Below, piece after piece: positions 7,781 through 16,177 of a stretch of DNA of 64,000 bases (position 1 is the first letter of the stretch; every line of letters begins with the position of its first letter). Below the pieces are notes generated by a model that saw only the letters and a list, made by a program, of their open reading frames with translations, had not been told where the DNA came from and did no database searches. The position numbers and the translations under genes are program-made. Origin of the DNA: Pseudomonadota bacterium (GTDB taxonomy: Bacteria > Pseudomonadota > Gammaproteobacteria > Burkholderiales > Burkholderiaceae_C); NCBI GenBank assembly GCA_023442945.1, contig JAEZWW010000117.1:66224-130223 (forward strand), in the 5' to 3' direction.

Positions 7781-8599
7781 ATGGCGGAGATCGACAAAGC
7801 GTTTTCGGGCGCACTGCCGAAGTTCTACGACACCTTGACGGTGCCGATCATTTTTGAACCGTACGCGGCCGACATGGCGGCGCGTGTGGCCGAGCTGTCG
7901 CCATCGGCCGTGCTGGAGACGGCCGCTGGCACCGGCGCCGTCACTCGCGCGCTGGCGCCCTTGCTGGCGGACGGTGCGCGCTACGTCGTGACGGATTTGA
8001 GCCAGCCGATGCTCGACTACGCGGCCCAGCGCCAGGGGCCGGATGCGCGCATCGAATGGCGCCAGGCGGACGCGCTGCGGCTGCCGCTGGAGGACGCGCA
8101 GTTCGACGTCGTCTTCTGCCAGTTTGGCGCCATGTTCTTCCCCGACCGGGTGGTGGGCTTGGCCGAAGCGCGCCGCGTGCTGCACCCGGGCGGGCACCTG
8201 CTGTTCAGCGTGTGGGACCGGCTGGAGGACAACGCCTTCGCCGACGAGGTGACGCGGGCGCTGGCGGAGTTGTTCCCGCACGACCCGCCGCGCTTTCTGG
8301 CCCGCATCCCGCACGGCTACCACAACACCGCGCAGATCCGCGAAGACGTGCGCCGCGCGGGCTTTCGCCACCTGTGGATCGAGACGCGGGGCGAGCTGAG
8401 CCGCGCCGCCTCGGCCCGCGACGTCGCCACCGCGTTCTGCCACGGCACGCCGCTGCGCGGGGAAATCGAGGCGCGCAACCCGGCGCAGGACGCACTGGCC
8501 GAAGCGACCGAGCACGTGACCGAAGCCATCGCCCGCCGCCACGGCAGCGGTCCGGTGGCCGGCATGATGCAGGCCCACATCGGCCGCGCGAAGGCGTAG
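7781..8599 (+). CDS. Class I SAM-dependent methyltransferase
   Basis: The 272-aa protein has motif I VLETAAGTGAVTRAL near residue 43, an acidic end of strand 2 (YVVTDLSQPML), the motif II-like FDVVFCQFGAMFFPD, and the post-II VLHPGGHLLFSVWD, as in UbiE/COQ5-type methyltransferases (Methyltransf_11/25). The start ATG 7781 has an AGGAG site nine bases upstream. The substrate cannot be told from sequence; a small molecule is most likely. It is transcribed alone and ends 22 bp from the convergent gltS stop. Confidence 0.85.
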   Translation: MAEIDKAFSGALPKFYDTLTVPIIFEPYAADMAARVAELSPSAVLETAAGTGAVTRALAPLLADGARYVVTDLSQPMLDYAAQRQGPDARIEWRQADALRLPLEDAQFDVVFCQFGAMFFPDRVVGLAEARRVLHPGGHLLFSVWDRLEDNAFADEVTRALAELFPHDPPRFLARIPHGYHNTAQIREDVRRAGFRHLWIETRGELSRAASARDVATAFCHGTPLRGEIEARNPAQDALAEATEHVTEAIARRHGSGPVAGMMQAHIGRAKA

Positions 8600-8621
8600 C
8601 GGGCAGGCGCTGGCGGCGCGC

Positions 8622-9899
8622 CTACTGCAGAAACGGCAGCTGCGTGAACAGCTGCAACACCGCCGCGTTGACCAGGTCAACGAAGAAGGCGCCGACCATG
8701 GGCACGATCAAGAAGGCTTTGTAGGACGGGCCGTAGCGGTCGGTGATGGCCTGCATGTTGGCGATGGCCGTGGGCGTGGCGCCCATGCCGAAGCCGCAGT
8801 GGCCGGCGGCCAGCACGGCGGCGTCGTAGTCGGCGCCCATGACCTTGAAGGTGACCCAGCCGGCGTACACCATCATCACGACCACCTGCACAGCCAGGAT
8901 GACCATGACGGGCAGGGCCAGGTCGGTCAGCTCCCACAGCCGCAGCGACAGCAGGGCCATGGCCAGGAACAGCGACAGCGAGGCGTTGCCGAACACGTCG
9001 ATGGCGCGGTCGAACATGTCGAACTTGAAGAAGTGGGTGAGGATGTTGCGGATGATCACGCCGCCGCCCAGCGCCCAGACGAAGGTCGGCAGCTCGAAGG
9101 CGGTTCCCTTGGTGGCGGTGGCCATCAGGCCGGCGAAGGCCATGCAGCCGGCAAACAAGGCCAGCGTTTCGATGGTGGACGACGCGGTGATCAGGCGGAT
9201 CTCGTCCGGCTTGTCGAACATGGCGTTGTCGGGCTGGTCGGTGCCTTCGGCGTGGCGCGTGCTGTAGAGCGACTGCGCGGCAGCCACGGCTTCGGCCGGG
9301 GTCTGCTGGGTGGCAGGAGGCAGCTTCTGGTGGCCGATTTTCCTGATCAGGTACTTGGCAACGGGCCCGCCGATCAGGCCGCCCGACACCAGGCCAAACG
9401 TGGCGGTGGCGATGCCCAGCGTGGTCGCGCCGGTGATGCCGTAGCGGCTTTCCAGCACCGGGCCCCAGGCGCCGGCGGTGCCGTGGCCGCCGGTGAGGGT
9501 GATGGAGCCGGTCACCAGCCCGAGCAGCGGGTCCAGCCCCATGGCGGCCGCCATGCCGACGCCGACCACGTCCTGCACGACGATGAACACGGCCACCACC
9601 ACCAGGAACAGCGCCAGCGGCTTGCCGCCGGCCTTCAGGCGCGTGAAGTCGGCGCTGAGGCCGATGGACGAGAAGAACATCAGCATGAACGCCGTTTGCA
9701 ATTCGCCCTGGAACTGGAAGGTCAACCCGAACGCGGCGTTGAGCGCGTACACGATGATGCCGGCGACCAGACCGCCGGCCACGGGCTCAGGGATGTTGAA
9801 GTCGGACAGGAATTTGATCTTGACCACCAGAAAGCGCCCCAGCAGCAGCACCAGGGTGGCCAGAATCATCGTGTAGTAGCCGTCGAGTTTGATTTCCAT
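8622..9899 (-). CDS. gltS: Sodium/glutamate symporter
   Basis: From ATG 9899 the product is 425 aa with about ten to twelve membrane helices and the family signatures VKIKFLSDFNIPEPVAGGL, FMLMFFSSIGLSADFTRLKA, TLTGGHGTAGAWGP and the late GFGMGATPTAIANMQAI. GltS takes up glutamate with Na+ across the inner membrane. The frame is open upstream to 10274, but that part overlaps the next gene and lacks family similarity. The central cytoplasmic loop (residues about 214-252, QQTPAEAVAAAQS...) is longer than in E. coli GltS. Confidence 0.93.
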   Translation of the reverse strand: MEIKLDGYYTMILATLVLLLGRFLVVKIKFLSDFNIPEPVAGGLVAGIIVYALNAAFGLTFQFQGELQTAFMLMFFSSIGLSADFTRLKAGGKPLALFLVVVAVFIVVQDVVGVGMAAAMGLDPLLGLVTGSITLTGGHGTAGAWGPVLESRYGITGATTLGIATATFGLVSGGLIGGPVAKYLIRKIGHQKLPPATQQTPAEAVAAAQSLYSTRHAEGTDQPDNAMFDKPDEIRLITASSTIETLALFAGCMAFAGLMATATKGTAFELPTFVWALGGGVIIRNILTHFFKFDMFDRAIDVFGNASLSLFLAMALLSLRLWELTDLALPVMVILAVQVVVMMVYAGWVTFKVMGADYDAAVLAAGHCGFGMGATPTAIANMQAITDRYGPSYKAFLIVPMVGAFFVDLVNAAVLQLFTQLPFLQ

Positions 9900-9967
9900 G
9901 CGGGTGGTCCTTCCGAATTTGCAGTTCGCTGTTGGTGGCTTTGACAAGCCGCGCCGCCCGCCGCGGC

Positions 9968-11329
9968 TTACTGCCGAAACGGGGACCGTTGTTCCAGGTG
10001 TTCCAGGTAGCGGCCGACGCCTTCGGTTTCGCGCTCGAGGAAGCGCTCGACCGCATCGGCGAAGGCCGGGTGCGCCAGCCAATGCGCGCTGGGTGTGGCC
10101 ACGGGCATCAGGGCCCGCGCCATCTTGTGTTCGCCCTGCGCGCCGCCCTCGAACCGTACCACGCCGTGCGCGATGCACCATTCGATGGGCCGGTAGTAAC
10201 AGGCTTCGAAGTGCAGCCTGTCCACCCGCGCCAGTGCGCCCCAGTAGCGCCCGTAGGCCACGGGCGGCGCGCATTGTATGTCATTTGGGCCGTCGGCCTT
10301 ACTGCCACCTGCGCTGACAGCTATCAAACTGCAAGCAATTGGATCGCCGTCATGCTCGGCCACAAAAAGCACCCAGTCGTCCGCCATCTCGGTTGCCATG
10401 CGCGCAAAGAAGGCCGGCGTGAGGTAAGGCGCGTTGCCATGTTCGAGGTAGGTGCGTTCGTAGCAGCGGTAGAAAAACGCCCAATCCTCGGCCGCGATGT
10501 CGGCCCCGCGCGCCCAGCGAAAGCGCACACCCGCGTCGGCCACACGCTTGCGCTCCTGCCGGATCTTCTTGCGCTTGTCGTGCGAGAGGGAGGCGAGGAA
10601 GTCGTTGAAGCTGGTGAAGGCCTCGCCCTGACCTGCGCTGTCGCTTTCGTTGGGCGCGATCCGGCCGCCGCCGGGCCGCCCCAAGGCGGCGAGGGCCCCG
10701 GCCTGCGGCGTGACCGCGGGCCCCTCCCCGGTTGGGGGCAGCGCAGCAGGCGCAGCCGCGGAGCGTGGGGGCCTCACGTTGTTCCAGTGGAACTGGATCT
10801 GCTCACGCCGCATCAGGCCGGCGGCGTCGCACACGGCCAGGTCATCCTCGTCGCCGTACAGCACGTGCAGGGACGACAGTCGCTCTTTGCGGCAATAGCC
10901 GATCAGCGCTTGCACCAGCGCGGCGCGTGCGTCGGCGTCGCGCGCCAGCAGGCGCGAGCCCGGCACGGGCGTGAAAGGCACGGCGACCAGCGCTTTGGGG
11001 TAGTAGCGCAGGCCGTGTTCGGCGTACGCGTTGGCCCAGGCCCAGTCGAACACGTATTCGCCGTAGGAATGCGCCTTGATGTACAGCGGGCAGGCCGCAG
11101 CCAGGTCGTCGCCGTCCCACAGCAGCAGAAAGCGCGGCGACCAGCCGGTTTCCGGCACGGCGCTGCCGCTGCTGTGCAGCGCGGCCAGGTAGGCGTGGCG
11201 CATGAAGGGCGTGGGGGTGCGTTGGCGCGCCAGCAGGGCGTCCCACGCGCGGGGGTCGATGGTGGTGGGGTCATCCACCTGCTGCCACCGCAGCGCGTTA
11301 CCATGCTGGCCGAATTCGATTTCAGACAC
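9968..11329 (-). CDS. FemAB/GNAT-like acyltransferase (DUF482 family)
   Basis: The 453-aa protein matches the 'peptidogalycan biosynthesis protein' family (PF04339), a GNAT/FemAB-type fold: the start has WDALLARQRTPTPFMRHAYL and the end ALMPVATPSAHWLAHPAFAD and AVERFLERE. Function is unproven. It begins at GTG 11329, five bases from the divergent nadE start. Two segments break the conserved domain: an Ala/Pro/Gly insert at about residues 186-226 encoded by a family B repeat (10650-10772), and a short one near residue 335-349 (SAGGSKADG) encoded by a family A repeat. Both keep the frame. Confidence 0.8.
   Translation of the reverse strand: MSEIEFGQHGNALRWQQVDDPTTIDPRAWDALLARQRTPTPFMRHAYLAALHSSGSAVPETGWSPRFLLLWDGDDLAAACPLYIKAHSYGEYVFDWAWANAYAEHGLRYYPKALVAVPFTPVPGSRLLARDADARAALVQALIGYCRKERLSSLHVLYGDEDDLAVCDAAGLMRREQIQFHWNNVRPPRSAAAPAALPPTGEGPAVTPQAGALAALGRPGGGRIAPNESDSAGQGEAFTSFNDFLASLSHDKRKKIRQERKRVADAGVRFRWARGADIAAEDWAFFYRCYERTYLEHGNAPYLTPAFFARMATEMADDWVLFVAEHDGDPIACSLIAVSAGGSKADGPNDIQCAPPVAYGRYWGALARVDRLHFEACYYRPIEWCIAHGVVRFEGGAQGEHKMARALMPVATPSAHWLAHPAFADAVERFLERETEGVGRYLEHLEQRSPFRQ
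10283..10330 (-). repeat. Family A repeat inside the FemAB-like gene
   Basis: GGCCTTACTGCCACCTGCG, continuing CTGACAGCTATCAAA, is a diverged reverse-orientation copy. It is translated on the gene strand as SLIAVSAGGSKADGPND without a stop. Confidence 0.75.
10650..10772 (-). repeat. Family B repeat inside the FemAB-like gene
   Basis: Read on the minus strand it runs GCCCCCACGCTCC...GCGCTGCCCCC...GAGGGGCCCGC...CGCCTTGGGGCGGCCCGGCGG. The same blocks in the same order occur on the plus strand in recJ (41806-41900). It lies in frame and encodes an Ala/Pro/Gly-rich loop. Confidence 0.8.
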
Positions 11330-11334
11330 TGTCC

Positions 11335-12999
11335 ATGAGCCTCAAGATTGCCGTTGCCCAGCTGAACTTCGTGGTCGGCGACATGCCCGGCAACGCGCAG
11401 AAGATCATCGACGCGGCGCGCGCCGCGTACGCTGCCGGCGCGCGGCTGTTGCTGACGCCGGAGCTGTCGATCTGCGCGTACATCGCCGAAGACCTGTATC
11501 TGCGCCCGTCGTTCATTGCTGCCTGCGATGATGCCGTGAAAACGATTGCCCGCGAGACCGCAGGGTTGAGCGGCATGGCCATCGTGGTCGGCCACCCGGT
11601 CGGGCGCGGCCAGCAGGGCAAGAGCGTGTCGACCAGCCAGCGCACCAATTCGGCCAGTGTGATCCAGGACGGGCGCGTGATCGAGAACTACGCCAAGCGC
11701 CTGCTGCCCAATTACCAGGTGTTTGACGAGCGGCGCTACTTCGTGCCGGGGCAGGGCACCTGCGTGTTCCAGGTGGAAGGCGTGAGCGTCGGCTTGCTGA
11801 TCTGCGAAGACGCCTGGTTCGACGAGCCGGCTGAGCTGGCCAAGGAAGCCGGCGCCGAGCTACTGGCGGTGATCAACGCGTCGCCCTTTCACGTCGGCAA
11901 GGGCTACGAGCGTGAAGCCATGATGATCGAGCGCGTGCAGCGCTGCGGCCTGCCGCTGGTGTACGCACACCTGGTCGGCGGCCAGGACGAGGTGGTGTTT
12001 GAAGGTCAGTCGTTCGCCATCGGCGCCGACGCCAAACTGGTCGGCCGCGCCCCGAGTTTTGAAGAAAAACTGTTCTACGTCGAGGTGGAGCGTGCGCAGG
12101 CAGCTCTGGAATTGAGAGCAGAGATCGCCCCTGCGCGCGACGACAACGCCGACTTGTGGGACGCACTGGTGCTGGGCCTGCGCGACTACGTGCACAAGAA
12201 CGGCTTCAAGACGGTGGCGCTGGGGCTGTCGGGTGGCATCGACTCCGCCCTGGTGCTGGCGCTGGCGGTGGACGCGCTGGGCAAGGACAACGTGCACGCG
12301 GTGATGATGCCCAGCCCCTACACGGCCGGCATCAGCCTGGAAGACGCGCAGGACATGGCGCGGCGCGTGGGTGTGCGCTACGACGTGATTTCCATCGTGC
12401 CGGAGTTCGAGGCGTTCAAGGCGTCGCTACAGCCGCTGTTTGGCGGCAAGCCCGAAGACACGACCGAAGAGAACATCCAGGCGCGCGTTCGCGGCGTGAT
12501 GCTGATGGCGCTGTCCAACAAGCACGGCCATTTGATCCTGACCACCGGAAACAAGAGCGAATACGCCGTCGGCTATTGCACGCTGTACGGCGACATGTGC
12601 GGCGGCTTTGCGCCGATCAAGGACGTGCTCAAGACCAAGGTGTTCGAACTGTGCCGCTGGCGCAATGCGCACGACCCGTTCAAGACCGGCAGCAACCCGA
12701 TTCCGGAGCGCATCATCACCCGCCCGCCTTCGGCCGAACTGCGCCCCGACCAGACCGACCAGGACAGCCTGCCGGCCTACGAAGTGCTGGACGCGATCAT
12801 CACGCGTTATATGGAAAACGACCTGAGCGTGGCCGACCTGATCGCCGAAGGCTTTCCGCAGACCGCGGTGGAGCAGGTCGCGCGCCTGATCCGCCTGAAC
12901 GAATACAAGCGCCAGCAGGCGGCGGTGGGCACGCGCGTGACGCACCGCAGCTTCGGCAAGGACTGGCGTTATCCTATTACCAACCGGTTCAAAGGCTGA
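11335..12999 (+). CDS. nadE: Glutamine-dependent NAD+ synthetase
   Basis: The 554-aa two-domain enzyme makes NAD+ from deamido-NAD+, ATP and glutamine in the cytoplasm. The N-terminal nitrilase-type glutaminase domain has the triad Glu43 (TPELSICAY), Lys121 (YAKRLLPNY) and Cys157 (LLICEDAW). The C-terminal synthetase domain has the ATP-pyrophosphatase P-loop LSGGIDSALV at residues 298-307 and the motif TTGNKSEYAVGYCTLYGDM. The linker at residues 253-259 (RAQAALE) coincides with a short family A fragment. The glnB gene follows after 78 bp, joining NAD synthesis to nitrogen signalling. Start ATG 11335 is the family's usual one. Confidence 0.96.
   Translation: MSLKIAVAQLNFVVGDMPGNAQKIIDAARAAYAAGARLLLTPELSICAYIAEDLYLRPSFIAACDDAVKTIARETAGLSGMAIVVGHPVGRGQQGKSVSTSQRTNSASVIQDGRVIENYAKRLLPNYQVFDERRYFVPGQGTCVFQVEGVSVGLLICEDAWFDEPAELAKEAGAELLAVINASPFHVGKGYEREAMMIERVQRCGLPLVYAHLVGGQDEVVFEGQSFAIGADAKLVGRAPSFEEKLFYVEVERAQAALELRAEIAPARDDNADLWDALVLGLRDYVHKNGFKTVALGLSGGIDSALVLALAVDALGKDNVHAVMMPSPYTAGISLEDAQDMARRVGVRYDVISIVPEFEAFKASLQPLFGGKPEDTTEENIQARVRGVMLMALSNKHGHLILTTGNKSEYAVGYCTLYGDMCGGFAPIKDVLKTKVFELCRWRNAHDPFKTGSNPIPERIITRPPSAELRPDQTDQDSLPAYEVLDAIITRYMENDLSVADLIAEGFPQTAVEQVARLIRLNEYKRQQAAVGTRVTHRSFGKDWRYPITNRFKG
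12093..12110 (-). repeat. Family A fragment in the nadE linker
   Basis: Only the core TGCGCAGGCAGCT is present, exactly between the two enzyme domains. Being short, it may be chance similarity. Confidence 0.35.
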
Positions 13000-13077
13000 G
13001 CAGCGGTGCGCTCTGGGCGCGCCACCCTGGCCAGCCGCTGAATGAACCCCCGTCCTATTCGATCTTCTGGAGCTTTC

Positions 13078-13416
13078 ATGAAACAAATCACCGCCGTCAT
13101 CAAGCCTTTCAAGCTCGAAGAGGTGCGTGAAGCGCTGGCGGAAGTGGGCGTCACGGGCCTGACGGTGACCGAAGTCAAGGGCTTTGGCCGCCAGAAAGGC
13201 CATACCGAGCTGTATCGCGGCGCGGAATACGTGGTCGACTTCCTGCCCAAGGTGAAGATCGAAGTGGTCGTGCCGGACGCCGACGTCGAGCGCTGCGTGG
13301 ACGCCATCATCAAGGCCGCGCGCACCGGCAAGATCGGCGACGGCAAGATCTTCGTCACCCCGGTCGAGCGCGTGGTGCGCATCCGCACCGGCGAGGAAGA
13401 CGACAACGCGATCTGA
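13078..13416 (+). CDS. glnB: PII nitrogen regulatory protein
   Basis: This 112-aa protein is a canonical PII signal protein. Tyr51 in the T-loop (TELYRGAEYVVDFLPKVK) is the uridylylation site used by GlnD, and the B- and C-loop signatures IIKAARTGKIGDGKIFV are intact. PII trimers bind ATP, ADP and 2-oxoglutarate and control glutamine synthetase adenylylation, NtrB and other targets. Linkage to nadE is common in Betaproteobacteria and favours GlnB, or GlnB-like, over amtB-linked GlnK. The start ATG 13078 lies behind the GGAG of TTCTGGAGCTTTC. Confidence 0.93.
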   Translation: MKQITAVIKPFKLEEVREALAEVGVTGLTVTEVKGFGRQKGHTELYRGAEYVVDFLPKVKIEVVVPDADVERCVDAIIKAARTGKIGDGKIFVTPVERVVRIRTGEEDDNAI

Positions 13417-13489
13417 GGTCAGCGGCGCGGACGACGCCCCGCACCCATTGACCCATTGATCGGCCGGCACGGCCTACAGGCCAGAACCC

Positions 13490-14170
13490 ATGCACATCCT
13501 GCTGGTCGAGGACGATGTGGATCTGGCGGAATCGATCGCGGCAGCGCTGCGGTCCCAGGGCTGGCGCGTGGACATCAGCGACCGCGGCGAGCCGGTGCCC
13601 CGCTCCTTGACGCAGGACGGGTACGACGTGCTGCTGCTGGATCTGGGGCTTCCCGGCATCGACGGGCTGGAAACCTTGCGCCGCGTTCGGGCGGCGGGGT
13701 GGCTCAGTCCCATCTTGGTGCTGACCGCGCGCGACAGCGTTCAGGACCGCGTCGCTGGCCTGGAAACCGGCGCCGACGATTACCTGTGCAAGCCCTTCGC
13801 GCCGGCCGAATTGGTGGCCCGCGTGCGGGCGCTGGTGCGCCGGCGTGAGCACCAGCAGGCGGGGATGTACCGCCTGGGGACGCTTCGTTTCGACACCCAC
13901 AGCCAGCGCGGCGCGATTGGCGACACGCCATTGGCGCTGACCGCGCGGGAATCCGTGGTGTTGCAGTACCTGATGGCACGTTCGGGTGAGGTGGTGGCCC
14001 GCGATCAGCTGACATCGTTGGTGCCGGGCTGGCAGGCGGGCGCCAGCGACAACGCGCTGGAACTGTTGATGTCGCGCCTGCGCGCCAAGATCGAGCCAGC
14101 AGGCGTTCAACTGCGCACGGTGCGTGGCTTAGGGTATCTGCTGGAAGCCCAAGGCGATGCCGGCCGATGA
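13490..14170 (+). CDS. tctD: OmpR/PhoB-type response regulator (TctD-like)
   Basis: The 226-aa regulator has a receiver domain with acidic pocket EDD (residues 7-9), phosphoacceptor Asp51 (LLLDLGLPG), conserved Thr78 and Lys100 (DYLCKPF), and a winged-helix output domain from about residue 125. The next gene is its histidine kinase (14-bp overlap), followed by tripartite tricarboxylate transporter genes, so a TctD role (citrate/tricarboxylate-responsive activator) is the best guess. A tandem direct repeat at 15587-15607 upstream of tctB is a plausible binding site. QseB-like regulators are close relatives, so the symbol rests on context. Confidence 0.85.
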   Translation: MHILLVEDDVDLAESIAAALRSQGWRVDISDRGEPVPRSLTQDGYDVLLLDLGLPGIDGLETLRRVRAAGWLSPILVLTARDSVQDRVAGLETGADDYLCKPFAPAELVARVRALVRRREHQQAGMYRLGTLRFDTHSQRGAIGDTPLALTARESVVLQYLMARSGEVVARDQLTSLVPGWQAGASDNALELLMSRLRAKIEPAGVQLRTVRGLGYLLEAQGDAGR

Positions 14171-15560
14171 AGCCGCGGCCGCAGGGCGGGGCGCGCCCAG
14201 CCTGCGCCGTACGCTGCTGGCGTGGCTGCTGTTGCCCCTGCTGGTGTTGGTACCCGTGGCAGCGGGCGTGGTGTTTTTTCTGGCCCTGGAGCCAGCGCTC
14301 GACAGCCTGGACCGCGCGCTGACCGATACGGCGGTCGCGTTGTCGCGCATCCTCCGGGTGGAAGAAGGCGTGCCGTCGCTGCCGCTGCGCGAGCAGACGG
14401 CTGATGCCCTGGTGGCCGATGCCGTGGACCTGGTGGTCTTTGCCGTGGGCGACGGGCAGGGAGGCACGCTTGGCGGGGCGGCCGCTTTGCTGGGGTTGGC
14501 CCGACCGGTCGCGGCGGGCCAGTGGGTATTTTTTGACGGCCCCTGGCAGGGCCACGCCATGCGCATGGTGACGTACGGCGCACCCTGCGGCGCACGCGTC
14601 TGTCCGGTGCTGGTCGCCGAATCGCTGGGCAAGCGCAACCAGGCCTCGCGGCACGTCATGCTGGCAGCGCTGTTCGCGGGTTTGCTTCTCGCGGCGAGTC
14701 TGGGCGCTCTGGCCTGGGTGGCGACGGCGCGCTCTCTGCAACCCTTGCGGTTGGCGTCGCAGGCCCTGGCGCAGCGGTCGCTGAACGCGCTCGCGCCCTT
14801 GCCGACCGACCAGTTGCCGCGCGAGGTGGCTTTTTTGGGGACCGCCATCAACGACCTGCTGGTCCGCTTGGGCATGGCCGCGGCGTCGCAGCGCAGCTTT
14901 CTCGATGACGCTTCGCACCAACTGCGCACGCCGCTCGCGGTGGTGCTGTCGGAATCGGCGCAGGCGCTGGAGACGCCGCACCCGGAGGCCTTGCACACGC
15001 GTTTGTTGCGCTTGCACGCAGCGGCTGAGCGTGGCGCGCACCTGGCGCACCAGCTGCTGACGCTGGCGCGGGCTGAGGGAGAAGGCGTGGCGTCCGCTGC
15101 GGGCGCACAGGGCGTCGACCTGGCGCGTCTGATCGCCGACGCGGCGACGGACTGGGTGCGCCCGGCGATGGCTGTGGGTCAGGACCTGGGCTTCGAGTTG
15201 GGGCAGGCGGCGGTCATGGGCGTGCCGTGGCAACTGCAGGAACTGGTGGGCAACCTCTTGCACAACGCCGAACGGCACGCCGGCCCCGGCGCCCACGTGA
15301 CCGTTCGCACCTTCACCGTCAACGGGGTACCGACGCTGGAAGTAGAGGACGACGGCCCTGGCATGGACGCGGCCGAATGGCCGCGCGCGTGGGACCGCTT
15401 CTACCGCGGAAGCGGCGCACCCGGTGGCGGGACCGGCCTCGGGCTGGCGATCGTGCAACACATTGCGCGGGCGCACGGTGGTGAGGCCGAACTGCTCGCC
15501 CGAGAGGGCGGCCACGGCCTGCGCGTGCGGGTCGTCTTTCTCCCTTTGTCGCCTGGCTGA
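14157..15560 (+). CDS. tctE: Sensor histidine kinase (TctE-like)
   Basis: The 467-aa inner-membrane kinase has a transmembrane helix at residues 20-43, a periplasmic sensor region of about 125 residues of the 2CSK_N type, and a second helix at 165-190. The HisKA box SFLDDASHQLRTPLAV carries the phosphorylated His254. An HATPase domain follows with N-box LVGNLLHNAERHA, DDGPGM and GGGTGLGLAIV. Its start overlaps the regulator's end by 14 bp. With tctB and tctA next door it should sense the transported carboxylate; the ligand is unknown. Confidence 0.87.
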   Translation: MPADEAAAAGRGAPSLRRTLLAWLLLPLLVLVPVAAGVVFFLALEPALDSLDRALTDTAVALSRILRVEEGVPSLPLREQTADALVADAVDLVVFAVGDGQGGTLGGAAALLGLARPVAAGQWVFFDGPWQGHAMRMVTYGAPCGARVCPVLVAESLGKRNQASRHVMLAALFAGLLLAASLGALAWVATARSLQPLRLASQALAQRSLNALAPLPTDQLPREVAFLGTAINDLLVRLGMAAASQRSFLDDASHQLRTPLAVVLSESAQALETPHPEALHTRLLRLHAAAERGAHLAHQLLTLARAEGEGVASAAGAQGVDLARLIADAATDWVRPAMAVGQDLGFELGQAAVMGVPWQLQELVGNLLHNAERHAGPGAHVTVRTFTVNGVPTLEVEDDGPGMDAAEWPRAWDRFYRGSGAPGGGTGLGLAIVQHIARAHGGEAELLAREGGHGLRVRVVFLPLSPG

Positions 15561-15586
15561 TCACCACGGTGACAAGCCGGCGACCC

Positions 15587-15607
15587 AAGCTGTCGTCAAG
15601 CTGTCGT
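15587..15607 (+). promoter_or_regulatory. Tandem direct repeat, putative response-regulator box
   Basis: AAGCTGTCGT occurs twice, one base apart (15587-15596 and 15598-15607), giving an 11-bp repeat period. OmpR/PhoB-family regulators bind such head-to-tail half-sites, and the 18-mer CTGTCGTCAAGCTGTCGT resembles the Pho-box layout of two 7-mers with a 4-bp spacer. It is in the 194-bp gap between tctE and tctB, about 150 bp before the tctB start. Confidence 0.6.
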
Positions 15608-15754
15608 ACGTGGAAACCGATATTCCTTTGACGTTCCCTGCGGTTGAACACTGCCTGAAGGGTCGCTGTCTCGCGCTTGCGTGTTGGCGCCTGGGGTGTG
15701 GGGCTGGCAGCATGGAGCGGCCACACACGAAGCCAACTTCTTCGGAGTGTCTGG

Positions 15755-16177
15755 ATGATCGACCGAAACCTTGCGCGCGGCGTTTTCCTTGCCGCCGTCG
15801 CGCTCACCTTTGGCGGCTACTCGCTGCGCTACCCGACGGGCCACCTGGACCACGCGGGGCCGGGTCTGTTCCCGCTGCTGGTCAGCGGCGTATTGCTGCT
15901 GATCGCCGTGATGATCATGGTGCGATCGCGTTTCCAGGCGCCTGAGCCGCTGGAGTTCAACCCCCGCAACATCAGCCTGCTGTTGATATCGCTGTGTGTC
16001 TTTGCAGGTCTGTCGCTGTACGTGAACATGGTGGTGGCGATCGTGGCCATGGTGTTCATTGCCGGGCGGGCCGCCGCCACCTACTCGGTGTCGCGCAACA
16101 CCAAGATCAGCATCGGCCTGATCGTCGTGGCGTTTGCCTTCCAGAAACTTCTCGGCCTGAGCTTGCCGCTGCTGTGA
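15755..16177 (+). CDS. tctB: Tripartite tricarboxylate transporter, small subunit TctB
   Basis: The 140-aa membrane protein starts MIDRNLARGVFLAAVALTFG and has four hydrophobic segments, as in TctB (PF07331), the small partner of TctA. The HAGPGLFPLLVSGVLLLIAV motif after the first helix is typical. ATG 15755 has GGAG eight bases upstream. The stop overlaps the tctA ATG (TGATG). The substrate-binding TctC protein is not in the neighbourhood, so a receptor would have to come from elsewhere in the genome. Confidence 0.88.
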   Translation: MIDRNLARGVFLAAVALTFGGYSLRYPTGHLDHAGPGLFPLLVSGVLLLIAVMIMVRSRFQAPEPLEFNPRNISLLLISLCVFAGLSLYVNMVVAIVAMVFIAGRAAATYSVSRNTKISIGLIVVAFAFQKLLGLSLPLL

